Shown here: piece by piece, positions 1 to 6,637 of the stretch
Layout of the letters: each line of letters starts with the position of its first letter
Position numbering within the stretch: position 1 is the first letter of the stretch
Assembly: GCA_964491425.1 (NCBI GenBank)
Contig: CAZBFR010000018.1
Location: 1 to 14,801, forward strand
Direction of reading: 5' to 3'
Length of the DNA: 14,801 nt
Origin: CAYFMS01 sp964491425
Lineage (GTDB): Bacteria > Patescibacteriota > Patescibacteriia > UBA9934
The notes under the pieces: model-generated
Databases searched by the model: none
What the model saw: only the letters and a program-made list of their open reading frames with translations
Told to the model about the DNA's origin: nothing
Translations under genes and position numbers: made by a program

Positions 1-12
1 GCGATTGTTTTA

Positions 13-104
13 TGGCGGAGGGGGAGGGATTCGAACCCTCGATACCGTTATAGCGGTATAACGGTTTTCAAGACCGTCTCATTCGACCACTCTGACACCC
101 CTCC
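13..104 (-). tRNA. tRNA-Ser (anticodon UGA)
   Basis: On the minus strand this 92-base segment folds as a class II tRNA. The 7-bp acceptor stem GGAGGGG/CCCCTCC is followed by discriminator G and an encoded CCA (13-15). The T-arm contains GGTTCGAATCC. The anticodon loop CTTGAAA (66-72) holds TGA at 68-70. A long variable arm (ACCGCTATAACGGT) is typical of serine tRNAs. It lies 15 bases downstream of the second tRNA-Ser, so both are probably cut from one precursor; no separate promoter is visible between them. Confidence 0.96.
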
Positions 105-119
105 AAATTGGAGTTCTTC

Positions 120-209
120 TGGCGGAGAGGACAGGATTCGAACCTGCGAACAGTTTTACCCGTTACACGCTTTCCAAGCGTGCGCCATCGACCACTCGGC
201 CACCTCTCC
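120..209 (-). tRNA. tRNA-Ser (anticodon GGA)
   Basis: A 90-base class II tRNA on the minus strand. The acceptor stem is GGAGAGG/CCTCTCC with discriminator G and encoded CCA (120-122). The anticodon stem CACGC/GCGTG encloses loop TTGGAAA (171-177) with anticodon GGA at 173-175. The variable arm is long and the T-arm is normal. It is the first gene of the two-tRNA unit and has a -35/-10 pair a few bases upstream. Confidence 0.96.
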
Positions 210-222
210 AAATTGTGACGGT

Positions 223-251
223 AGTGTACCGTACTTTGGGTGTGGAATCAA
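223..251 (-). promoter_or_regulatory. Candidate promoter of the tRNA-Ser pair
   Basis: Reading the minus strand, TTGATT (246-251) and TACACT (223-228) are separated by exactly 17 bases. The predicted start near 216 is about 7 bases before the 5' end of tRNA-Ser(GGA). The 9-mer TAGTGTACC covering this -10 box also occurs at the recJ promoter (10711-10719). Confidence 0.6.
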
Positions 252-274
252 GGGTATGCGAGATCAGCAAATAT

Positions 275-283
275 TGCTATAGT
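275..283 (+). promoter_or_regulatory. Candidate extended -10 promoter
   Basis: TGC followed by TATAGT (278-283) is an extended -10 element on the plus strand. No good -35 is seen. The predicted start near 290 leaves a leader of about 15 bases before the ATG at 305. It is roughly back to back with the tRNA promoter. Confidence 0.4.
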
Positions 284-304
284 TTGGCTATTAATCATTT
301 ATCT

Positions 305-511
305 ATGAATGTAACAGGCATCCTATTCATTGTTCTCGCCCTATTGTTCGTTCTTTTTGGTATCTTATTCACGGCTTTTTGGATTTGGATGTTGATCGAC
401 TGCATCCGCCGAGATTTCAAGGATAAGACGCTTTGGATCCTTATCTTGATCTTTGCGAACCTAATCGGAGCACCGGTCTACTACTTCGCCGTCTACCGAG
501 CAAATAAATAA
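305..511 (+). CDS. Small two-TM protein, PLDc_N-like
   Basis: A 68-residue membrane protein with two hydrophobic segments (about 5-31 and 42-62). They are joined by a short charged loop that follows MLIDCIRRD (residues 29-37). The pattern of aromatic helix, I-D-C/L, basic loop, W-I-L-I-L, then N-L-x-G-x-P-x-Y-Y matches the PLDc_N (phospholipase D nuclease N-terminal) membrane module. In bacteria this module often occurs alone, and its function is unknown. I chose the ATG at 305: upstream in-frame codons to 215 would add about 30 non-hydrophobic residues, would begin 6 bases from the tRNA, and would lie over a candidate promoter. No Shine-Dalgarno is visible. The stop is one base before the next start, so the two genes are probably co-translated. 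Confidence 0.75.
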   Translation: MNVTGILFIVLALLFVLFGILFTAFWIWMLIDCIRRDFKDKTLWILILIFANLIGAPVYYFAVYRANK

Positions 512-512
512 T

Positions 513-929
513 ATGGAATTACGCGTTCTTAAAGGACGCATTCCGTCACCGGCTACCCTGCTCCGCAAAGCAGGGTATGCCTATTTTATTGACCCGGTAA
601 CAAAGGAAGATAGCTACGTGTTGCGGTTAACCGGCGATTATTATCCAAGGTTTCATATCTACGTTAAAGAAACGAGCGAGGAGTACATTATTAACCTGCA
701 CTTGGATCAAAAGAAGCCGAGTTACGAGGGTGGGCCGAAGCACGCCGGTGAGTATACAGGGGCAACGGTTGAGCGAGAGATTGCGCGACTTGAGCGGTGG
801 ACGGCGTTTTTTGACAAGGGGGCTAACGAGGTGGCGGTGGTGAAGAAGCCCGCGGTGCAAGAAGCCAAGGATAGTGGGACGAGTGATACAAGATCCCAAT
901 CAAACTCTCCTTTTGGCGGAATCTTCTAA
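513..929 (+). CDS. Hypothetical protein, 138 aa
   Basis: I do not recognise this family. The protein is soluble-looking, with no signal peptide or membrane segment. Residues about 1-100 look like a compact alpha/beta fold with alternating hydrophobic strands (SYVLRL, FHIYVKE, EYIINLHLD). A helix with EREIARLERW follows at about 87-96. The last 30 residues are a polar, low-complexity tail rich in Ser, Thr, Asp and Gly. The ATG is one base after the stop of the small membrane gene, which suggests translational coupling and a shared transcript. The gene ends directly in a hairpin terminator. Confidence 0.72.
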   Translation: MELRVLKGRIPSPATLLRKAGYAYFIDPVTKEDSYVLRLTGDYYPRFHIYVKETSEEYIINLHLDQKKPSYEGGPKHAGEYTGATVEREIARLERWTAFFDKGANEVAVVKKPAVQEAKDSGTSDTRSQSNSPFGGIF

Positions 930-967
930 ACAAAAATCCCTCTCTTGCGAGAAGGATTTTTTTGTTT
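928..967. terminator. Bidirectional intrinsic terminator
   Basis: AAAAATCC (932-939) and TCTC (941-944) pair with GAGA (949-952) and GGATTTTT (954-961), with one C/A mismatch (940, 953) and a TTGC loop. A-rich and T-rich flanks occur on both sides. It therefore can end both the plus-strand pair (stop at 929) and the minus-strand block, whose last stop is at 970. Confidence 0.85.
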
Positions 968-969
968 GA

Positions 970-1677
970 TTACTTTCCGAGGATTTGGTCGATCATTGTT
1001 GCCATTGACTCGTACGGAACAGCCCCTGAGACGAGTTGACCGTTAATGAATGTTGCAGGTGTTCCCGTTGCTCCAGCGGCCTGTCCGTCAAGCGATTGCT
1101 GTGCTACGAGGTCGTCGTACTTTCCGCTATCGACGCAGTCGTTGAATTGCCCTGTTTTAAGCTTGAGGTCTTTTGCGACTTGTTTGTAGTACGCGTCGTT
1201 CAAACTCTTTTGGTTGGCGAAGAGAATATCCGTAAACTCCCAGAACTTTCCCTGCTCCGCCGCACATTCCGCCGCGTTTGCGGCTGGTGCGGCCTCAGGG
1301 TGGATACTTGTAAGTGGGAAATGACGATAGACCCAGGCTACGTCGTCTCCGTAATCGTTTGCGAGCTGTTGAAGCGTTGGATGGTGCGCTCCGCAGTAAG
1401 GGCACTGGATATCGGAGTACTCGATTAACACGACTTTCGCTTTGTTTAAGTTCCCGCGAACATGATCCTTACTTGTCGCTTCCGGCACCGGTGCGTCAGC
1501 CGTAGGGGTCGTAGGCGTTCGAACGATTGGGCTGTTGTTATTATTTCCCCCGTTTCCTTTCGCGAAGGAGAGGTTGAGTCCACCGCCGACAAGCGACATA
1601 AGCGCAATTCCGGCGACGAGACCGAAGAGGAAAAACATCCTCGTATCTCCGTCAAAAAATCCTTTCTTTTCTTCCAT
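970..1677 (-). CDS. DsbA-family thiol oxidoreductase, membrane-anchored
   Basis: A 235-residue protein with a short basic start and one membrane segment (about 14-32), so it is an anchored extracytoplasmic protein. A linker rich in N, T and P (42-68) leads to a DsbA/BdbD-like thioredoxin fold (about 70-233). The active site is CPYC (92-95) and the cis-proline motif is TP (206-207). Two further cysteines (138, 181) lie in the helical insertion and may form a second disulfide, as in some Gram-positive-type DsbA proteins. Its role is presumably disulfide formation in exported proteins. The six-cysteine pilin-like protein in the same block is a plausible client (inference). The start at 1677 overlaps the end of lgt by 26 bases and has AGGA three bases upstream. 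It is the last gene of the minus-strand block. Confidence 0.88.
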   Translation of the reverse strand: MEEKKGFFDGDTRMFFLFGLVAGIALMSLVGGGLNLSFAKGNGGNNNNSPIVRTPTTPTADAPVPEATSKDHVRGNLNKAKVVLIEYSDIQCPYCGAHHPTLQQLANDYGDDVAWVYRHFPLTSIHPEAAPAANAAECAAEQGKFWEFTDILFANQKSLNDAYYKQVAKDLKLKTGQFNDCVDSGKYDDLVAQQSLDGQAAGATGTPATFINGQLVSGAVPYESMATMIDQILGK

Positions 1678-2416
1678 AGGTCCTAGCTAAGTAAATTAAG
1701 AGCGCGATTCCACCAAGGCACAAAGGCGCGCATACGTATTGTGCTGGTGTTAAGCCCAAGTATCTTACATCGGAAATTCGTAAAAAGTCGAGAAAGAAAC
1801 GCACAGCCCCGTACCACGCCATAAACGTCCCGATAAAGAATCCGGTCGGGAGCTTTTTTTTCGCTAAAAATAGGAAAAGACCGGCGAGAACGAGGGCGTT
1901 TAGCGATAGATACAGGCCTAAATCATGGCGTACAACTCCGTCCGGATATTCAACACCGAGGAAGAAGGATGTTGCCGTTCCCGGGTGGTCGTGAATCAAA
2001 AAGCAACCAATGCGCCCAACAAAGTAGCCAAACGGAAGGCCGAAAAAGAGGGTGTCGAGATAGGCGTGCGGGTCAACTTGTTTTTTCCTAAGATAAAGAG
2101 TCGCGACGGGTGCGGCAAGAAGAAAGCTTCCCATGATCGACATGCCTCCGTCCCAAATAGCAAAAACAGAAAGTGGGTCATTCGCAAACGTGGGAAAATC
2201 GTAGAAAAAGACATGGCCAAGTCGAGCACCGACTATTCCCGCAATCGCAAGAAGAAACGTTAGGTCGTAAATAATTTTGTCATTTTGCCCAAGGGTTCGC
2301 GCGCGCCATCCGGCAACCGCCGAGCCAAAAAGAATTCCAAGACCGACGAAGAGACCCCAAACGTAAAGGGTTACGGGTCCGATTTGAATCGTTGTCCATT
2401 CAAAATAAGGAATCAC
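1652..2416 (-). CDS. lgt: Prolipoprotein diacylglyceryl transferase (Lgt), divergent
   Basis: A 254-residue polytopic membrane protein with Lgt family blocks: GARLGHVFFYD (63-73), WDGGMSIMGS (88-97), the signature block GRIGC (134-138) continuing to HPG at 144-146, RHDLGLY (163-169) and YGAVRFFLDFLR (202-213). Lgt moves diacylglycerol from phosphatidylglycerol to the lipobox cysteine of prolipoproteins. Two positions reported as essential in E. coli Lgt appear changed: the His of GGMSFHG is Met95 and the Asn of GRxGNF is Cys138. The key Arg residues (135, 206) remain. The start is GTG and overlaps the gatA stop as GTGA, so translation is likely coupled. The changes could be a lineage variant; family membership looks secure, the activity less so. 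Confidence 0.87.
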   Translation of the reverse strand: MIPYFEWTTIQIGPVTLYVWGLFVGLGILFGSAVAGWRARTLGQNDKIIYDLTFLLAIAGIVGARLGHVFFYDFPTFANDPLSVFAIWDGGMSIMGSFLLAAPVATLYLRKKQVDPHAYLDTLFFGLPFGYFVGRIGCFLIHDHPGTATSFFLGVEYPDGVVRHDLGLYLSLNALVLAGLFLFLAKKKLPTGFFIGTFMAWYGAVRFFLDFLRISDVRYLGLTPAQYVCAPLCLGGIALLIYLARTYGRKERIF

Positions 2417-3822
2417 AGGCGTTCAAAAGCGTTAGCAATAGCGAGGAGCTTTGCGTCGTGCTTGTGTGGGGCCATGAACTGGATACCGACCGGAAGATCG
2501 TGCGCCTTCCCTGCCGGAAGAGAGATCGCCGGGAGTCCTGCGATATTTGCGGTCGTCGTATAGATATCCGCGAGATACATCGCGAGCGGATCGTTAAACT
2601 TTTCGCCGATGTTCCAAGCGACGGTTGGAGACGTTGGAGTAACAATAACGTCTACTTTTTTAAAGGCCTCCGTCATTTCATTATAAATCGCGCTTCGTAC
2701 CGCGAGCGCCTTTTTGTAGTACGCGTCGTAATAACCCGAAGAAAGAATAAAGGTTCCGAGCATGATTCGACGCTTTACTTCGGGACCAAATCCGAATTTT
2801 CGAGCATTGAGGAGGCTCTCCTTAAGATTTCCCTGTGCGCGGTCGCCATAGCGAAGTCCGTCGTAGCGCCCGAGGTTCGAACTCATTTCGGCCGGCTGGA
2901 TAATATAGTAAACCGGAAGAGCGTACTCGGTAAGAGGAAGTGAGATATCGACAATCTCCGCGCCGGCGAAGCGCATGCGCTCGATTTGACCATGGATAAT
3001 ATCCTTAATCTTCTCGTCCATTCCGTCGATAAAGTATTCTTTTGGAACACCAACGCGCACACCCTTGAGCGAAGCGGTTTGGAGCTCGGCGATCGAAGTT
3101 TCGTCGGCGTCGAAAGACGTTGCGTCAAACGGATCTTTTCCGGAAATCACTTCGAGAACGAGGGTTGCGTCGGCAACGGTTGTCGCGAAAGGCCCGATTT
3201 GATCAAGGCTAGAGGCCATAGCCATAAGTCCATAGCGAGATACCGCTCCGTAACTCGGCTTCATTCCGACAATTCCACAAACCGAAGCCGGTTGACGAAT
3301 CGAGCCTCCGGTATCCGATCCAATCGCAATCGGAACAAATCCGGCGGCAACCGCTGCGGCGGATCCACCCGAGGATCCTCCAGGGATTTTTGTTAAGTCG
3401 TGCGGGTTTCGTGTTTTTTTGAAAGCAGAGGTTTCGGTACTTGAGCCGGCGGCAAATTCGTCCATGTTCGTTCGTCCAACAATAATCGCTCCCGCGTCAA
3501 GAAGTCGCTTCACGGCTGTCGCGGTATAGGCGCTCGTATAGTGTTCGAGCATTTTTGATCCGGCGGAAGCGGTGTGTCCCGCGTAGAGAAGGTTATCCTT
3601 AATCGCTACCGGAACACCGGCAAGGCGCGGAAGCGGTTCGCCCGACGCGACGAGCGCATCAATTCGATCGGCAGCCTCGAGAGCTTCGACGTCAAACGTT
3701 TCAAGGAAGGCTCCGATTTGCTCGTCGCGAGCATGGATATCTTTAAGAACTCCCGAAACAACCTCACGGGCGGTCATTTCTTTCTTTTCTATCGTACTTC
3801 GAATTTCAATAGCCGTTTTCAT
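2413..3822 (-). CDS. gatA: Glutamyl/aspartyl-tRNA amidotransferase subunit A
   Basis: A 469-residue amidase-signature protein, close to the usual GatA length of about 480. The catalytic Ser-cisSer-Lys triad is visible as Lys75 (in AIKDN), cis-Ser150 (in GGSSGGSAAA) and nucleophile Ser174 (in GSDTGGSIRQPA). The substrate-side block YDGLRYG and the C-terminal AGLPAISLPAG are present. GatA releases ammonia from glutamine for conversion of Glu-tRNA-Gln or Asp-tRNA-Asn by the GatCAB complex. gatC lies one base upstream; gatB is not in this window. No Shine-Dalgarno precedes the ATG, so coupling with gatC is likely. Confidence 0.96.
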   Translation of the reverse strand: MKTAIEIRSTIEKKEMTAREVVSGVLKDIHARDEQIGAFLETFDVEALEAADRIDALVASGEPLPRLAGVPVAIKDNLLYAGHTASAGSKMLEHYTSAYTATAVKRLLDAGAIIVGRTNMDEFAAGSSTETSAFKKTRNPHDLTKIPGGSSGGSAAAVAAGFVPIAIGSDTGGSIRQPASVCGIVGMKPSYGAVSRYGLMAMASSLDQIGPFATTVADATLVLEVISGKDPFDATSFDADETSIAELQTASLKGVRVGVPKEYFIDGMDEKIKDIIHGQIERMRFAGAEIVDISLPLTEYALPVYYIIQPAEMSSNLGRYDGLRYGDRAQGNLKESLLNARKFGFGPEVKRRIMLGTFILSSGYYDAYYKKALAVRSAIYNEMTEAFKKVDVIVTPTSPTVAWNIGEKFNDPLAMYLADIYTTTANIAGLPAISLPAGKAHDLPVGIQFMAPHKHDAKLLAIANAFERL

Positions 3823-3823
3823 A

Positions 3824-4102
3824 TTATGGAAGGATCACCGGCACTTCGAGCGCATCGCCGAGTTTTTTCGGGAAATTAGCAATTACCGCTTCACGTTCTT
3901 CTACGAGATCTTCGCGAGGAACGTCGTCGCGAAGTACCGCGTCCATCTCAAAAATATATTCTTTTGCGTCGACGTTTGACGTATCGACGGCCTGAAGACG
4001 ATCAATATAGGAGACGATCGAGGGAAGATCTTTTTCCATCATTGCCTTTTCTTCGTCGGTAAAGTCGAGCTGGGCGAGTTTTGCGATTGCGTTAATATCC
4101 AT
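3824..4102 (-). CDS. gatC: Glutamyl/aspartyl-tRNA amidotransferase subunit C
   Basis: A 92-residue protein of normal GatC length. It has the typical N-terminal helix with LAQLDFTDEEK (9-19), the DLPSIVSYIDRLQAVDT region (25-41) and a C-terminal part with LRDDVPRE and a final VPVILP. GatC stabilises and wraps around GatA in the tRNA-dependent amidotransferase. It sits between ligA and gatA with one-base gaps on each side, so it is almost certainly on the same transcript as both. Confidence 0.95.
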   Translation of the reverse strand: MDINAIAKLAQLDFTDEEKAMMEKDLPSIVSYIDRLQAVDTSNVDAKEYIFEMDAVLRDDVPREDLVEEREAVIANFPKKLGDALEVPVILP

Positions 4103-4103
4103 A

Positions 4104-6020
4104 TTATGTGCCTAACATACGTAAAAAGTCTGATTCTGACAAGATTTTGACCCCGAGAGCCTCCGCCTTCGCGAGCTTACTTCCGGCGTCCCCTCCGGCA
4201 ACAACATAATCCGTATTCTTACTTACGGACCCGGAAAGGATCCCGCCCGCCTCACGGATACGCTTTTTCGCTTCGTCTCGCGTAAGGGACTCGAGCGCGC
4301 CGGTAAGGACAAATGTCAAACCCTTAAGCGTATCTCTCGCTTCTTCCACCGTCTCTATCTTAATCCCCGCCCGTTCATAGGCTTCGAGAAGACGATGCGT
4401 TTCCTCGCGGGCAAAGAAATCAAAAATCGCATTCGCGACAATGGCGCCAATATCTTGAAGCTCTAGAAGTTCGGGGACGGTTATTGTACGAAGGCGCTCG
4501 AGCGTCTTGCACGCGTATGCGAGGGTAAAAGCGGTCTCCTCGCCGACACTTGGGATTCCGAGCGCACGGATAAAGTTTGGAAATGAGATTGATTTATGGG
4601 TTCGTACTTCCTCGACGATATTTTTCGCCGAAAGTTCCCCAAACCGTTCAAGGGTCATTATCTCCTCTTCGGTAAGGTTGAAGAGGTCCGCCGGCGTCTC
4701 GATTAGCCCCTCTTCGATAAATCGCTCGATTGTTTTTCCGCCAATGCCGTCGATTCCAAATGCACGAATTGCATAGAGAATCTTTTCACGTTGTTGGTCA
4801 ATTGTTGGGAACGTAGACGTATTTGGTTCGTGGATTTCGGTTTCATTTCCCGTCCGCAATTCTTTAAGGACCTGCGTAATTTTTGGAATAATGTCCCCGG
4901 CCTTTGTCATAATAACCGTATCGCCAACGCGTAGATCGAGTCGATTAATTTCGTCGATATTATGGAGCGAGGCGTGCTCTACGGTTGTACCCGCAATAAA
5001 CACGGGCTCGACTTGCGCGACGGGAGTGAGTTTGCCGGTGCGCCCCATATGCCAATGAACCGCGAGAAGTCTCGTCGTCGCCTCTTCCGGAGGGAACTTA
5101 TACGCAACAATCCCACGAGGCGTTTTTCCGACAATGCCAAGCGCTTTGTAAATATCAAACCTGTCTACACGCACAACGATCCCGTCAATCCAAAACGGAA
5201 TTTCCGACCGCTCGCGCTCCGTTTTTGCAAAATACGTTTGTACATCTTTAAGCGTTTTACAAAGCGTCCCCGGAGCAACTTTAAAACCGAGTTCGCGGAG
5301 AATCGAAATCGATTCGCTATGCGATTCAAGGTCAAATCCCGAAAGGTGCCAGGCGCGAAAATCGAGCGGGCGAGTACGCGTAATCTCAGGATCAAGTTGA
5401 CGAATCGAACCGGCCGAGACATTTCGAGGATTCGCAAACGGCTCCTCCCCTTTTTCTTCCTGCGCTTTGTTTAGCTTTTCAAAATCTGCTTTGGACATGA
5501 AAATCTCTCCACGGACCTCGACAACTTTCGGAAGTTTTTTCCCGGACGGTGTCTCAAGCTTTAAAGGAATCGCTTCTATCGTTTTTACATTTTGAGTAAC
5601 ATTTTCCCCGACCGTTCCGTCACCTCTTGTTGCGGCAGTCGTTAAAACGCCGTCCTCGTACCGTAACGAAACGGCAAGCCCGTCAATCTTTGTCATTGCG
5701 TAATAGGCGCCGATCGTCCCGTCGTACACACCTTTAAGACGCGTCTCCCAATCTTCAAGCTCTTCAAAACGAAACACATCGTTCATCGAAAGCATTCGCT
5801 CAAGATGGACAACTTTCTCAAATTTTGGAAGGACGGTACCGCCGACACGTTGCGTTGGCGAATCAGGCGTTTGGAATTCGGGATGGGCTCGCTCTAATTC
5901 AAGAAGTTCGTGCTTAAGCGAGTCGAGCGCGGCTTCAGAAATCTCTTGCCGATCCTCTACGTGGTAGAGGTACCGATGATAATTAATCAGCTCTTTTAAC
6001 TTTTCAATACGTTCTTTCAT
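4104..6020 (-). CDS. ligA: NAD+-dependent DNA ligase LigA without zinc finger
   Basis: A 638-residue LigA. Order: Ia domain (about 1-60), adenylation domain with the nucleotide-binding Lys111 in KIDG (111-114), and conserved RGDGTVGENVT (132-142), then EVRGE (168-172). It continues with FANPRN (195-200), the OB domain (about 310-390, GRTGKLTPVA at 326-335), helix-hairpin-helix repeats (about 415-545) and a BRCT domain (about 564-638). It seals nicks in DNA using NAD+. The four-cysteine zinc finger expected between OB and HhH domains is missing: the whole protein has only two cysteines (254, 504), both elsewhere. This explains most of the shortfall from about 670 residues. The ATG has AGAGGA directly upstream, too close for a usual Shine-Dalgarno, and an extended -10 box six bases before it. 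Confidence 0.95.
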   Translation of the reverse strand: MKERIEKLKELINYHRYLYHVEDRQEISEAALDSLKHELLELERAHPEFQTPDSPTQRVGGTVLPKFEKVVHLERMLSMNDVFRFEELEDWETRLKGVYDGTIGAYYAMTKIDGLAVSLRYEDGVLTTAATRGDGTVGENVTQNVKTIEAIPLKLETPSGKKLPKVVEVRGEIFMSKADFEKLNKAQEEKGEEPFANPRNVSAGSIRQLDPEITRTRPLDFRAWHLSGFDLESHSESISILRELGFKVAPGTLCKTLKDVQTYFAKTERERSEIPFWIDGIVVRVDRFDIYKALGIVGKTPRGIVAYKFPPEEATTRLLAVHWHMGRTGKLTPVAQVEPVFIAGTTVEHASLHNIDEINRLDLRVGDTVIMTKAGDIIPKITQVLKELRTGNETEIHEPNTSTFPTIDQQREKILYAIRAFGIDGIGGKTIERFIEEGLIETPADLFNLTEEEIMTLERFGELSAKNIVEEVRTHKSISFPNFIRALGIPSVGEETAFTLAYACKTLERLRTITVPELLELQDIGAIVANAIFDFFAREETHRLLEAYERAGIKIETVEEARDTLKGLTFVLTGALESLTRDEAKKRIREAGGILSGSVSKNTDYVVAGGDAGSKLAKAEALGVKILSESDFLRMLGT

Positions 6021-6024
6021 TCCT

Positions 6025-6636
6025 CTATTGTATCAAAAAACCGGTATACCATTCAATGATTTCGGCGCCGAAAAGAAGGCTTGCGAGGGCCCCTAGAACG
6101 AGGAATGTCCCGAAAGGCATGTGGTCATGTAGGCTTTCGTGTCGCATAATGACAAGATAGATCCCGACAAGGCTTCCGAGAATATAGGCGAGAAAAACCG
6201 CTAAGATTCCAAGAGGAAGTCCGAGGAAAAGACCGATAAGAATCCCGAGACGAATATCGCCTCCCCCCATAGCCTTACCGTGGGTAAGCGCGTATTGTAC
6301 CGCAAAAAACGCGCCAAGAATTAGGCCNNNNNNNNNNNNNNNNNNNNNNNNNNNNNNNNNNNNNNNNNNNNNNNNNNNNNNNNNNNNNNNNNNNNNNNNN
6401 NNNNNNNNNNNNNNNNNNNNNNNNNNNCGTTTTCCGGAACAATGATCCTTAATCGAAAAAAAACTTGCGAACGGGAGATAGTCCGCACCTCTCGTTGGAA
6501 ATTCACACAGATCACGCTTTACCGTCTCTTGAAGTACGCCGGAGAGACGTGTTCGAAATACAAAAAGGTTGACGATCGTGCCAAGCAAGATGCCGATGAA
6601 CCCAGCGATAATGCCAAGGATCACGAGTTCATTCAT
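6025..6636 (-). CDS. pilD: Prepilin peptidase (A24 family), interrupted by scaffold gap
   Basis: This gene is split by a run of 100 N. The N-terminal part begins with a membrane helix (MNELVILG... to about residue 27) and holds a cysteine-poor form of the usual cytoplasmic zinc-loop region (DLCEF, DYLPFASFF, DHCSGK). After the gap, GKAMGGGDIRLG carries the second catalytic Asp of GxGD-type aspartic peptidases, followed by several membrane helices. The first catalytic Asp must lie in the missing part. The enzyme cleaves and may N-methylate type IV prepilins. I chose ATG 6636, one base after the upstream stop, rather than ATG 6666, which would overlap the upstream gene by 29 bases. Length and frame across the gap are not reliable. 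Confidence 0.82.
   Translation of the reverse strand: MNELVILGIIAGFIGILLGTIVNLFVFRTRLSGVLQETVKRDLCEFPTRGADYLPFASFFSIKDHCSGKXXXXXXXXXXXXXXXXXXXXXXXXXXXXXXXXXXGLILGAFFAVQYALTHGKAMGGGDIRLGILIGLFLGLPLGILAVFLAYILGSLVGIYLVIMRHESLHDHMPFGTFLVLGALASLLFGAEIIEWYTGFLIQ
6027..6056 (-). promoter_or_regulatory. Candidate ligA promoter, leaderless type
   Basis: On the minus strand TTGAAT (6051-6056) is 18 bases from TACAAT (6027-6032). The -10 is preceded by TGA (6033-6035), giving an extended -10. Exactly six bases separate the -10 box from the ligA ATG, so transcription should start at or next to the initiation codon. Confidence 0.55.
6328..6427. other. Assembly gap (100 N)
   Basis: Exactly 100 N bases lie inside the prepilin peptidase gene. 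A round 100 is a common placeholder for a gap of unknown size. By comparison with the family, about 80-90 residues are missing between the zinc-loop region and the last conserved helix before GGGD, so the true distance is probably nearer 250 bases (estimate). Confidence 0.97.
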
Positions 6637-6637
6637 A

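Noticed and set aside
215..304. N-terminal extension of the small membrane protein to a GTG at 215
   Set aside because: It would start six bases from a tRNA gene and cover the candidate promoter; the PLDc_N-like hydrophobic start begins at ATG 305.
4962..5474. Plus-strand frame of 170 codons opposite ligA
   Set aside because: It is a shadow frame very rich in Arg, lying over a fully conserved LigA coding region.
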